64,000 bases of DNA from an uncultured Acidimicrobiales bacterium (GTDB lineage Bacteria; Actinomycetota; Acidimicrobiia; Acidimicrobiales; SZUA-35): positions 1-64,000 of the forward strand of contig CALEWY010000056.1 in the NCBI GenBank assembly GCA_937925335.1. Reading direction: 5' to 3'. The notes below the pieces were generated by a model, which searched no databases, was not told the DNA's origin, and worked only from the letters and a program-made list of their open reading frames with translations. Below are positions 41,688-50,236 of this stretch, piece after piece; position 1 is the stretch's first letter, and the number at the start of each line of letters is the position of its first letter. Made by a program: the position numbers and the translations under genes.

Positions 41688-42740
41688 TCAGCTCGAGATC
41701 AGCGCTCCGATCAACTCGTCATCCCACGCTTCGGCGCCATCGTCGAACGCACCAAAGTCGACCGTCGCCCAATCCCAGTATCCCCACGAGAAGTCGTTCG
41801 ATTCGGCCACCGTTCGAACGAATCGAAGCCACTCGAGGCGGTCTTCCCGGCTCGCTTCGGACAACACGCCGAACTCACCGAGGAACATCGGCCGATCCTG
41901 CTCGTTCGCCCACGCTGCGGCTCCGGCGAACTGATCGGCGATCACGGCACGGTCCTCATCGGTCCCCCACGGTGTGCCAAGCCAGGCCTCGGCGCCCTCG
42001 ATGAAGCCGGCTCCCTGATGGGTGAACACAAACGGCTCGTAGTAGTGAAACGACGCGATGAGATTGTCGTCATCAGGGAGGGTGAGTTCTGGAAGATCGA
42101 GCACTCGATACCAGAGCGCCGGGCCGACGATGATCGTTCGACCAGGGTTCGCCACTCGGATCACCCGAACAGCATCGGCTACCAGCCGGGTCCAATCGTC
42201 GCCAACAAGCTCACCGTTCGGCTCGTTCAAGATCTCGAAGATCACCGACGCTGGCTGATCGACATAGTGCGCCGAGATCTGCCGCCAGATCGCCAGGAAC
42301 CGAAGGCGGTTCGCCGCCGGATCATCGTTCAACGCATCGAAGTGATGCACGTCGACCACGACGGCAAGATCGAGCTCCACAGCACGATCGATCACTGGGT
42401 CGAGCCGATCGAAGAACTCATCCTCGATCGCATAGGGAGCAGTAGCCCCTGACCAATCCGACCACCGAGCAGGGATTCGAATCGCGGTGAAACCCGCCGC
42501 GGCGATCGAATCCACGTCGTCAAGCTGGAAGTCCGGTCCCCACTGCTCGCCCCGGCCAACTTCGAACACACCGCCGAGATTGATCGTCCGCGCCAGCGCG
42601 GCGTTGGCCTCCCATGGATCCGATGAAACCTCGGAGACGTCGAGCGTTCGATCGACCTCGGAGCACGCCGCAGAGAACAGCACCACCGCAATCACGAGAA
42701 ACGCGAGGGACGCAGCGAGCGCTCCCCGAACAACAGGCAT
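41688..42740 (-). CDS. GH5-family glycoside hydrolase lipoprotein
   Basis: 350 residues. The signal peptide ends in a lipobox (FSAAC|S, near residue 26). The GH5 barrel shows NLGGVFEVGRGEQWG, GFTAIRIPARWSDW, VVVDVHHFDALN, the acid/base Glu in FEILNEPNG and the nucleophile Glu in MFLGEFGVLSE, then GYWDWATVDFGAFD. The family contains beta-glucanases, mannanases and cellulases; the substrate is unknown. It acts outside the cell, held on the membrane by lipid. Its start overlaps the stop of the upstream YqeY gene (ATGA), which suggests joint expression, although the functions have no obvious link. Confidence 0.88.
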   Translation of the reverse strand: MPVVRGALAASLAFLVIAVVLFSAACSEVDRTLDVSEVSSDPWEANAALARTINLGGVFEVGRGEQWGPDFQLDDVDSIAAAGFTAIRIPARWSDWSGATAPYAIEDEFFDRLDPVIDRAVELDLAVVVDVHHFDALNDDPAANRLRFLAIWRQISAHYVDQPASVIFEILNEPNGELVGDDWTRLVADAVRVIRVANPGRTIIVGPALWYRVLDLPELTLPDDDNLIASFHYYEPFVFTHQGAGFIEGAEAWLGTPWGTDEDRAVIADQFAGAAAWANEQDRPMFLGEFGVLSEASREDRLEWLRFVRTVAESNDFSWGYWDWATVDFGAFDDGAEAWDDELIGALISS

Positions 42741-43189
42741 CAGTCCTGCAGTCGGGACTTCACCATGTCGGCAACCATTCGGCCGTCGGCTCGGCCTGCG
42801 ACTTCGGCGTTGACGGCCTTCATCGCCTTGCCCATGTCGGCCTTGCTCTCGAAGCCGTTGTCGCTCAACACCGAGTCGACCAACGCGGCCAACTCGTCGT
42901 CGCTCAAACCCTCAGGAAGATAGGACTCGAGCACGGCCAACTCGGCCCGTTCATCGGCCGCCTTCTCCGGCCGGTCGCCCGCATCGAACGCCTCGGCGGC
43001 TTCGATCCGCCGCTTTGCCTGCGCCGCGATGACCTTCTCAACACCGGCGTCATCGAGTACCTCGGACGCTTTGCCGGACACTTCGGCCTCTTGCACGGCG
43101 GCGATGATCGCTCGAAGTGTCCGCATCGACACGGCATCACGCGCCTTCATCGCCGTGGTCAGATCCGCTCGAATGGTGTCGATCAACAT
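42740..43189 (-). CDS. GatB/YqeY domain-containing protein
   Basis: 149 residues, the usual size. The YqeY family resembles the C-terminal domain of GatB and shows MLIDTIRADLTTAMKARDAV, then MRTLRAIIAAVQEAEVSGKA, ELAVLESYLPEGLSDDELAALVDSVL and GKAMKAVNAEVAGRADGRMVADMVKSRL. It is thought to bind tRNA or aid amidotransferase function; the role in bacteria is not firmly known. It is the first gene of a leftward pair with the GH5 lipoprotein, coupled by an overlapping stop and start. Confidence 0.92.
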   Translation of the reverse strand: MLIDTIRADLTTAMKARDAVSMRTLRAIIAAVQEAEVSGKASEVLDDAGVEKVIAAQAKRRIEAAEAFDAGDRPEKAADERAELAVLESYLPEGLSDDELAALVDSVLSDNGFESKADMGKAMKAVNAEVAGRADGRMVADMVKSRLQD

Positions 43190-43320
43190 GGACGAATCAT
43201 GGCTTGCTCAGACCATCAATGCGACAACCTTTCGAACCTTCGGTCAGAGATGTGTCAGAAACGGTCGGAAAATTTGAAGAAACCCCTCCACTTCCTAGGA
43301 ATCGTGCCGATTCTGGAAAG

Positions 43321-43725
43321 GTGAGCCCAAGCCCGAGCATTGAGATCTTCGACTGGACCATCCCCACACAGCGTGGACTTTGGTACCAGGCCGTCGTTTT
43401 CGTGGAACGGGCCATTTTCGTGACCGCTGAAGTCGACGTGACGACGATCAAATCGATCAAGGGTGTTGTCCCAGGCGGTTCGCGAGCCGTGATGGAGATG
43501 ATGATGCAGCACGGCCGATTCAAGCGGCCAACCATCATCAAGGTCGACGAACTCACCGATCTCCGACGAGACGCCGGCAAAGGCAACCTCGACTTCCACA
43601 CCGCTGAAGGTTCCGTGGTCAAAGTCCGCGTTCCTGACCGGGAACGCCTGGATTCGCTGGCCAAAGAGGTCGCTCGCAGCTGGAAGTTGCGCACGGCGGC
43701 GCTCGCTGCTGACCAGTCCAGCTGA
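43321..43725 (+). CDS. Conserved small protein of unknown function
   Basis: 134 residues from a GTG at 43321 with GGAAAG six bases upstream. The track of the frame further upstream overlaps the YqeY promoter region and is rejected. The sequence is a mixed alpha/beta domain: IEIFDWTIPTQRGLWYQAVVF, FVTAEVDVTTIKSIKGVVPGG, a Met-rich EMMMQHGRFKRPT, then VDELTDLRRDAGKGNLDFHT. I do not recognise the family. It has no signal peptide or membrane segment. It lies 53 bases upstream of the PAS-GGDEF-EAL gene on the same strand, so the two may be co-expressed. Confidence 0.65.
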   Translation: MSPSPSIEIFDWTIPTQRGLWYQAVVFVERAIFVTAEVDVTTIKSIKGVVPGGSRAVMEMMMQHGRFKRPTIIKVDELTDLRRDAGKGNLDFHTAEGSVVKVRVPDRERLDSLAKEVARSWKLRTAALAADQSS

Positions 43726-43778
43726 ACTATCCCAGTCGCGTCGCTCAAGGCGACCGCTTTTTCGGCCGTTTTAGTGCT

Positions 43779-45710
43779 GTGGATAGGAATCGGACGTTTG
43801 CTGCGGAAATGTGGGCCATCGCGGTCCACTCCATTGACGCACCGGCGGTTCTGCGCGCATCCGACGGTTCGGTCATCGAAGCAAACGATGCGGCCATCCA
43901 CGAGCTTCCCGCTCTCGCCGATCTTCAGAAGCATCCGTTCGTCACGCTCGATGAGACGACCGGATGGCGAGTCAGCCCTCTCGGTCACGACGGCGAGTTC
44001 ACGCTTGCAGTCTGCTCCTTGCTACGAAGCGCGAGCGACCACGGCGACATTCGCGATCATCTGCTTCGCCAGTTCTTCGGCACCGACGGAATCATGTTCG
44101 TCGTGTGCCAGGCCGATGGCACGATCATCGAGACCAACGAAGAATGGGTCGCCATCCTCGGCCACACACGAGCCGAGGGCCTCAACTTCTGGGATCTCAT
44201 CCAGGTTGAGGGATCGGATTCAGCGGTCGAGATCGGCAAGGAACTGGCCACCCGCAATCGATGTCGGCCAACGCTGCGAATGGTCAGCGCAACGAACGAC
44301 GCTCACGACACCGAATGGTCGCTCTCGCGAGACACGGCCAACGGCCTGCTGTTCGGCGTCGGGCGTGATATCACGGCGGAGCGCCGGCTCACCAACGAAC
44401 TCGAGGTCATGGCCTACACCGACGGCCTCACCGGACTCGCCAACCGGGCGCAGCTGATCTCCGTGATCGACCGGCACATCGAGGAAGGCGAGCGTCCAGC
44501 CGTGTTGTTCTGTGACCTCGACCGATTCAAGATCGTGAACGATTCACTCGGCCACCGAGCGGGTGACCGGGTGCTCGAACTTCTCGGTAACCGCTTTATG
44601 GAAATTGGCGAAGCCGCCTCTCGCACGAACGATGATCTTCTCGTCGGCCGCCTCGGTGGCGACGAGTTCGTGATCGTTCTCGGCAACGCCACGATGGACT
44701 ACGCAACCCGCGTCGCGGAGCAGATGATCGATGCGGTCGCCACGCCGTTCAACATCTTTGGCCGCAACGTTCGGATCGGCATGAGTGTTGGTGTCGCCTT
44801 CGCTCGCGAAGGACTCGAGCACGGAGCGGAGACCTTGCTCGGCGAAGCCGACACGGCTGCGTACTACGCGAAGGACAATCGTCGAGGCGGCTACGTCATG
44901 CACGACGAGGCCCTCCAAGGTCAGCTCGATCGCCGCTTCAACGTCGAAGCCGGCCTCATCCGAGCCCTCGAATCAAAGTCGTTCGAGGTGCATTACCAGC
45001 CGCTGATCTCATTGCCGGACGAAGAGGTCGTTGGTATCGAAGCGCTCGTTCGCTGGCGAGACGACGATGGCTACCTGCACCCTCCCGCCGACTTCATCGA
45101 AATCGCCGAGGATGCCGGACTGATCGGCGACATTGGCGACCACGTCTTGTGTGTTGCTGCCGAAGCAACACAGCGGCTGCGCGAAGGCGGGTCGAACATC
45201 CGCATCTCCGTCAACGCCACGGCCAGCCAGATCTCCACGCCGAACTTCGTTCACACCATCGAACGAGTTCTGGCCGAATCAGGACTCGCTCCACAGGCCC
45301 TCACCATCGAGTTGACCGAGTCAGCCATGCTCAGCGACATGTCCAGCACCGTCCCCGTGATCGAGGCGGTTCGTGAGCTCGGCGTCCGCATCGCAATCGA
45401 CGACTTCGGCACCGGCTACTCGAGCCTCTCCTATCTCCAAGAGCTACCGATCGACATCGTGAAGATCGACCGGTCGTTCGTGAACCGGATGGCGACCGAT
45501 CACGTCGCATACAGCGTGGTCTCAGCCGTCGTCGCCCTGGCACAAGCCCTCGAACTCGAGGTGGTCGTCGAAGGCATCGAGACCACCGAACAAGCGACGA
45601 TCGCTGCCGAACTCGGCTGTGACGTGATGCAGGGCTTCCTCTACAACGAGCCGCTCACGATCGATCAGCTATCCGTCGCCCTCACGAAACCACACGTCCG
45701 GGTCCTGTAG
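43779..45710 (+). CDS. PAS-GGDEF-EAL cyclic-di-GMP enzyme
   Basis: 643 residues from a GTG (an ATG ten codons on is an alternative). The N-terminal part holds two PAS-like segments (IDAPAVLRASDGSVIEANDAA; FVVCQADGTIIETNEEWVAILG). The GGDEF domain has an intact GRLGGDEFVIVLG near 290. The EAL domain has EALVRW near 420, HPPADFIEIAEDAGLI, NATASQIS, ELTESAML, IDDFGTGYSSLSYL and VVEGIETTEQ, so both active sites look complete. It can in principle make and break c-di-GMP; PAS presumably sets the balance. It has no membrane segment. It is near the Cvn conservon and a second, degenerate EAL protein. Confidence 0.92.
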   Translation: MDRNRTFAAEMWAIAVHSIDAPAVLRASDGSVIEANDAAIHELPALADLQKHPFVTLDETTGWRVSPLGHDGEFTLAVCSLLRSASDHGDIRDHLLRQFFGTDGIMFVVCQADGTIIETNEEWVAILGHTRAEGLNFWDLIQVEGSDSAVEIGKELATRNRCRPTLRMVSATNDAHDTEWSLSRDTANGLLFGVGRDITAERRLTNELEVMAYTDGLTGLANRAQLISVIDRHIEEGERPAVLFCDLDRFKIVNDSLGHRAGDRVLELLGNRFMEIGEAASRTNDDLLVGRLGGDEFVIVLGNATMDYATRVAEQMIDAVATPFNIFGRNVRIGMSVGVAFAREGLEHGAETLLGEADTAAYYAKDNRRGGYVMHDEALQGQLDRRFNVEAGLIRALESKSFEVHYQPLISLPDEEVVGIEALVRWRDDDGYLHPPADFIEIAEDAGLIGDIGDHVLCVAAEATQRLREGGSNIRISVNATASQISTPNFVHTIERVLAESGLAPQALTIELTESAMLSDMSSTVPVIEAVRELGVRIAIDDFGTGYSSLSYLQELPIDIVKIDRSFVNRMATDHVAYSVVSAVVALAQALELEVVVEGIETTEQATIAAELGCDVMQGFLYNEPLTIDQLSVALTKPHVRVL

Positions 45711-45779
45711 CTCACCCGCACGAGCAGGGTTCGTCCACGAACGCTTGCTCGCCCTCCCTTCAACCGCTGCCCCAGACGC

Positions 45780-45845
45780 GACAAAGGCCAGGGCATGCAC
45801 CGATCGACGTTCGTCACGTCGACGGGTGGGGCCCTGGCCTTTGTC
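45780..45845. terminator. Long bidirectional hairpin between convergent genes
   Basis: Perfect arms ACAAAGGCCAGGGC (45781-45794) and GCCCTGGCCTTTGT (45831-45844), extended by G-C at the base. The 36-base loop contains further inverted CGTCGAC. It separates the GGDEF-EAL gene from the leftward conservon. Confidence 0.85.
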
Positions 45846-45875
45846 CCGGAGGTTGTGCTTGGTGAGGGTGCCCGA

Positions 45876-46451
45876 TCAGCCGGGCTGGCCTGCCTCAGCG
45901 AGCATCTTGTTCATGATCACTTCGAAGAGTGAGATCAAGCTGGTCTTGACCGACTCCCGATCTCGAGCGTCACACGTGACGAGGAGGACATCTTCTCCAA
46001 CCTGCAAGGCGGATCGAACATCTTCGAGTGAGTGCGAGGACGACCCGTCGAACTCATTGACAGCGACGATGAAAGGGATGCCCTTCGACTCGAAGTAGTC
46101 AACGGCGTAGAAGCAGTCGGCGAGTCGGCGAGAGTCGACCAACACGACGGCACCGAGGGCGCCGGCGATGAGGTCGTCCCACATGAAGCCGAACCGATCC
46201 TGGCCGGGTGTGCCGAACAGGTAGAGAACGAGTTCGTTATCGATCGTGATTCGACCGAAGTCCATGGCGACCGTGGTGGTCGTCTTGGTCGACACCTTGG
46301 AGATGTCGTCGATGCCGATCGAGGCGCTCGTCATCGAGGCCTCGGTCCGCAGTGGGTCGATTTCCGAGACCGAGCCAACGAACGTCGTCTTACCGACGCC
46401 GAAGCCGCCTGCGACGACGAACTTGGCTGATACGGGATTCTTAGATGACAT
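45876..46451 (-). CDS. cvnD: CvnD-type GTPase of the conservon
   Basis: 191 residues. Ras-like small GTPase of the actinobacterial Cvn (conservon) type. P-loop GGFGVGKTTFVGSVSEIDP near 15-23; switch II FGTPGQDRFGFMWDDL near 78; LVDSRRLADCFYAVDYFE; the NKXD motif is replaced by NEFD, as is common in this family. It is the last of four genes in the order A-B-C-D, with tiny gaps. CvnD is proposed to act as the G protein of a GPCR-like signalling module together with CvnA kinase and CvnB roadblock protein. No signal peptide; probably recruited to the membrane by its partners. Confidence 0.92.
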   Translation of the reverse strand: MSSKNPVSAKFVVAGGFGVGKTTFVGSVSEIDPLRTEASMTSASIGIDDISKVSTKTTTTVAMDFGRITIDNELVLYLFGTPGQDRFGFMWDDLIAGALGAVVLVDSRRLADCFYAVDYFESKGIPFIVAVNEFDGSSSHSLEDVRSALQVGEDVLLVTCDARDRESVKTSLISLFEVIMNKMLAEAGQPG

Positions 46452-46454
46452 GGC

Positions 46455-46820
46455 TCAAAGCCTCCGGACACCGGCGATGAGCCGGGAAATAAGTTGAACG
46501 TCGTCCGAGGAGTGACCCTCGATCGTTCGGTGGGCACGGAGGTGCCCGCTTTCGATGAGGTCCCCAACAACAACTTTCACGACACCTGAGGGGATGGACA
46601 GGTGGGCAGAGATCTCAGCGATCGAAATCGGTGACTGGCAGAGATCGTGTACACGAGCGGCCTCGAAACGAAGCTGCTTGCCGAGGGCTGTCATCGAAGA
46701 CTGTACGAGAGTCTCGAGTTTCAGACCGTCGACGGACGTCGTGGTGCGTCCTGCGGTCACGAGGAATGGACGAATGAAGTCGTCCTCCTCGATCACGATG
46801 TCGTCGTCGTCATAAGACAT
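46455..46820 (-). CDS. cvnC: CvnC, DUF742 conservon protein
   Basis: 121 residues. The DUF742 signature is a short acidic N-terminus (DDDDIVIEEDDFIRPFLVTAGRT), then LETLVQSS, LRFEAARVHDLCQSPISIAEISAHLSIPSGVVKVVVGDL, a helix-turn-helix-like segment, and IESGHLRAHRTIEG. It is three bases upstream of CvnD and about 50 bases downstream of CvnB. Its biochemical role is not known; it probably links the kinase to the GTPase or binds DNA. Confidence 0.92.
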   Translation of the reverse strand: MSYDDDDIVIEEDDFIRPFLVTAGRTTTSVDGLKLETLVQSSMTALGKQLRFEAARVHDLCQSPISIAEISAHLSIPSGVVKVVVGDLIESGHLRAHRTIEGHSSDDVQLISRLIAGVRRL

Positions 46821-46871
46821 AGGTCATACCTGTGGGAACGCCCCGCCGGATTGCCCGGCGAAACCAGCGGA

Positions 46872-47288
46872 TCAGATGCTCAGCGTGTTTTTGAGTTCGC
46901 TGATGAGGTCAGGAGAGAGAACTCGTCCAGCGCGCTCAGCGAACACGGTCATCTCATAAGCGACGAATCCGATATCGGAGTCCTTACGAGCGACCACACC
47001 AAGCACCGAACCGTGTGCGATGTTGGCGATGAGGAGATAGCTGCGATCCATTTCGATCACGACACGCTGCACCGAGTCTTCGGCGAAGCAGCGAGCGGCA
47101 CCCAAGGTCAAGCTTGCGAGGCCCGAGGTGATTGCGCCGAACTGATCGGCGGTCGCAGTCGGCAACCCATCAGAGGCCGCCAACTTGATGCCATCAGCCG
47201 AAACGGCGATCGCATCGTCGACGCCTGCCGTCTGCGACACGAAGTTGCTCAGCAGGAAGGAGAACTGTTCGGTATCGGTGCGGCTCAT
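46872..47288 (-). CDS. cvnB: CvnB, roadblock/LC7 domain protein
   Basis: 138 residues, a single roadblock/LC7 domain (FLLSNFVSQTAGVDDAIAVSADGIKLAASDGL; ITSGLASLTLGAARCF; VLGVVARKDSDIGFVAYEM). Such domains bind and regulate Ras-like GTPases such as CvnD. Its start overlaps the stop of the CvnA kinase (ATGA). No signal peptide. The function is inferred from the family and the conserved gene order. Confidence 0.92.
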   Translation of the reverse strand: MSRTDTEQFSFLLSNFVSQTAGVDDAIAVSADGIKLAASDGLPTATADQFGAITSGLASLTLGAARCFAEDSVQRVVIEMDRSYLLIANIAHGSVLGVVARKDSDIGFVAYEMTVFAERAGRVLSPDLISELKNTLSI

Positions 47289-49876
47289 GAGTCGCCCTTT
47301 CCATTGTCATCGGTATCTGTATCGGCGACCGCCAGGCCACGGCTGACGCCGCTGCTGAAGGCCGACATGAGTGAAGAGAACTGACCAGCATCGTCGCCGG
47401 ACTTCTCGTCGGTATTCGTCTCGTCGGTGCTGGTGTCTTGCACCTGCGCTGCCGCCTGAGATTCGGTGTCATCCTTGCGACGAGCCGGGCTGGGCGGAAG
47501 CTGGCCAAGGGACGCACCCTTTTGGCGAGAAGGAAGTCCACCGGTATCAGCGGCAGCCGGAGCTTCGACCTTGGGCTGACGGGTGGGGAGACCGGCCGGA
47601 GCTGCTGGAGCCGTAGTTTCCTCGGCGACCGGAGTCGGCGGTGTCGGCGGTGTTGGTGCCGACATCGGCGGAGCCGGGGGCTCAGGTGTTGCGTCCTCGA
47701 ACGCTTCAGAGATGGCATCGCCGACGACGTCGAGCTCAGGCTCAGCGTCCATGTCGGCGATGGCGTCAGTCGAGTCGAGATCAGCGATCTCAGAGTCAAC
47801 GTCGACGCCGATCTCGGCAACATCCGAACTATCGAGACTGCTTTCGAGGTTGCCGTCGGCGGCAAGCTCATCGAGCTCGCTGCTGTCAACATCGTCTGCT
47901 GCGTCGTGAGCGACCTCGTCGTGAGATGACCCGCCACGGACAGGCAGTTCAAGGCTCGACTCGAGCGCAAGCGCTTCGAGTTCGGAATCGGGATCGTGCT
48001 CGACCTCGAGGGGGCTGGTTGCCTCTTCGAGTTCGGCGATCGGGCTGAGAGCGGCGTCCGGGGTAGGAGCAACCTCGTCGTCAGCGTGGAGCAGAGTCGA
48101 AGGAATCTCGACACGGGCCATGATGCCTCGGCCGGGGGCCTCGACGAGACGCACGCTGATGTCATGTCGCTCGGCCAAACGACCAACCACGAACAGGCCA
48201 AGGAACTTGGTCGGAGCCTGATCGAGTGAAGGCGGGTCGGTGATACGACGGTTGTTCTCCTCAAGGTCGGCAGGCGACATGCCCACGCCCTGGTCGAACA
48301 CGGTGATGAGGTAGCGACCCTTGTCGAACTGGCCACTCACGAGGACCGGAGTGCTCGGATCCGAGAAGCGCACGGCGTTCTCGAGAAGCTCGGCCAAGAG
48401 GTGGGCGAGGTCGGCCACAACCGAACCACGAACTCGGGCGTCAGCCAGAGCGGCGATTTCGATTCGCTCGTAACCCTCGACCTCACCGAAGGCCGCACGG
48501 ACGGCGTCTTCGATAGCCACTGGACGAGTCCACTGACGAGGAGTCTGGGCACCAGCAAGAACGAGGAGCGACTCAGCGTTACGACGCATACGAGTCACGA
48601 TGTTGTCGAGTTCGAAGAGCTGACGGAGCGTGTCCGGATCCTCTTCGTCGTTCTCCAGCTTGGTCAGCTGACCAAGGATTCGCTGCAAGAGCTGCTGGTT
48701 ACGACGACCAAGGTTGACGAACATGTCGGCAACGTGGCGGCGGCCAAGAGCCTGCTCGGTAGCGAGTTCATAAGCGGTGAGCTGCACTTCGTTGAAGGCG
48801 TGCACCAAGTCGCCGATCTCGTCGGACGAGTCGGTTTCGATCGGCGTCGCCGTCGGGAGCACGTCGTCTCGGTCTGCGTTACGCAGCACCTCGATGAGGT
48901 CCGGCAGTTCCTTCGTTGCCACGCTGTCGGCTCGGTCGAGGAGCGAGCTCAGCGGGTTGGCAATCGAGCGGTACATCACGAAGACGATGCCGCCGAGGAG
49001 CAAGAGGCCGACGAGTCCGAGGAGGGCGAACAGCGAACGCACGCCGTCAGCTGCTTCACCCTGGCTGTTCACGTTGTCGACCAGGTCGGTGGCTGCTGCG
49101 TCGATCACCGGCACCCACTCGTTGCGGAGTTCGAGCAGTGGAGGAGTGACCTGCTCACGGGTGACGTCGAGACGGTTCGCAAGAAGGCCGTTCGCTGCGA
49201 TGATTCGCAGATCCTGCAGCTGGTCCTGGTTCGCCGAGCTGAGTGTGGCGTCGAGCGGCTGGAAGTCCTGGTTGGCGACTGATTCTGTCGTCACGTCACG
49301 GAGAGCCTGGACCTCACCGAACGCTGCTGCAGCACGAGTCATCGAAGCCGGGTCATCGGCGCTGGCGGCGAAGTAGGCAAGCCATGCTTCGTCCTGCGCC
49401 TGGAAGAAAGCGAAGAGGTCGAGCAGAGCGTTCGCTCGTGCGGTGTCCTCAGGCTCGAGGAACGTACCGTCGATCCGTCGGCCGAAGTCTTCAAGACCGA
49501 TGATGGCCTGTCGGTAGACGTTCGAGCCCTGGATGTCGGGAAGCGTTCGGGCGGTGTCGACGAGGCTGCGGGCCTCGGCGAACTGATCCCAAAGATCGCT
49601 GGAGCCGATTGCGTTCTCGTCCGGGGTCAGGATCTCGATGGTGGCGATGTGGATCTCATCATCGATGGCCGCGTCCGGATTGAACACGTGGTTGATGCGT
49701 TCGTGTTCGATTGCAAACACGGCCCGATCGACCAGGTTCCGTTCCAAAGCAAAGGACTCGACGTCCTCGGCTCGTTCAGATCGCACTGATTGCTGACCGA
49801 AACCCACCGCAGCAACGCCGGCGACGGCGAGCAGTGGGACCAGGATCAACACCAGGAGTTTCGTTTTGATTCTCAC
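47285..49876 (-). CDS. cvnA: CvnA, nitrate/nitrite-sensor-type histidine kinase-like protein lacking the usual phospho-acceptor His
   Basis: 863 residues from a GTG at 49874-49876, preceded by GGAGGAG eight bases upstream. A membrane helix near 8-25 (LLVLILVPLLAVAGVAAVGF), an extracellular NIT-type sensor of about 280 residues, a second helix near 315-335 (LFALLGLVGLLLLGGIVFV), HAMP, then a GHKL ATPase with LLENAVRF (N box), DQGVGM (G1) and GLFVVGRLAERH (G2). In the dimerisation region, LFELDNIVTRMRRNAE has Asn where relatives have DH. The C-terminal 270 residues are disordered and acidic. It is the first gene of the conservon. The start at 50062 would precede the first helix with a 62-residue basic tail and is rejected. 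Confidence 0.9.
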   Translation of the reverse strand: MRIKTKLLVLILVPLLAVAGVAAVGFGQQSVRSERAEDVESFALERNLVDRAVFAIEHERINHVFNPDAAIDDEIHIATIEILTPDENAIGSSDLWDQFAEARSLVDTARTLPDIQGSNVYRQAIIGLEDFGRRIDGTFLEPEDTARANALLDLFAFFQAQDEAWLAYFAASADDPASMTRAAAAFGEVQALRDVTTESVANQDFQPLDATLSSANQDQLQDLRIIAANGLLANRLDVTREQVTPPLLELRNEWVPVIDAAATDLVDNVNSQGEAADGVRSLFALLGLVGLLLLGGIVFVMYRSIANPLSSLLDRADSVATKELPDLIEVLRNADRDDVLPTATPIETDSSDEIGDLVHAFNEVQLTAYELATEQALGRRHVADMFVNLGRRNQQLLQRILGQLTKLENDEEDPDTLRQLFELDNIVTRMRRNAESLLVLAGAQTPRQWTRPVAIEDAVRAAFGEVEGYERIEIAALADARVRGSVVADLAHLLAELLENAVRFSDPSTPVLVSGQFDKGRYLITVFDQGVGMSPADLEENNRRITDPPSLDQAPTKFLGLFVVGRLAERHDISVRLVEAPGRGIMARVEIPSTLLHADDEVAPTPDAALSPIAELEEATSPLEVEHDPDSELEALALESSLELPVRGGSSHDEVAHDAADDVDSSELDELAADGNLESSLDSSDVAEIGVDVDSEIADLDSTDAIADMDAEPELDVVGDAISEAFEDATPEPPAPPMSAPTPPTPPTPVAEETTAPAAPAGLPTRQPKVEAPAAADTGGLPSRQKGASLGQLPPSPARRKDDTESQAAAQVQDTSTDETNTDEKSGDDAGQFSSLMSAFSSGVSRGLAVADTDTDDNGKGDS

Positions 49877-50236
49877 GTTGGGGACTCCTCCAGGAGTTCG
49901 CTTCAACAGTGGAGATCGACATTTCGGACGCCGAGTTGAGATCTTTCCCAAACTTCGACATGAAGAATTTCGGCGCCTGAGCTGGTCGTTTGCGCCAGGA
50001 ACGACAGGCTGCCCGCCGAAATCAGCCGATTTCTGCCTGCTGAGGAGCGAGAGCGTCGCCATTCATTCGAGAGAGGAGGAACGACCAGCTCACTGCTCGA
50101 CGGGGCGAGAAGTCACCGAGATAGCCCGCTAGCAGCGACAAGCATCGACCCGCTCCGCTCACACCTCGATTGGGGTTTGACCGACCGTGAACAATTCCTT
50201 ACGCGAACGGGCCTCAATCGAGGGGATAACGCGCCG
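49877..50236. other. Divergent intergenic region between the conservon and the EAL gene
   Basis: About 360 bases with no gene. The ribosome site of CvnA (CTCCTCC on this strand, 49885-49891) is at the left edge. The promoters of the conservon and of the rightward EAL gene must lie here. I see no operator or hairpin that stands out. Confidence 0.45.
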
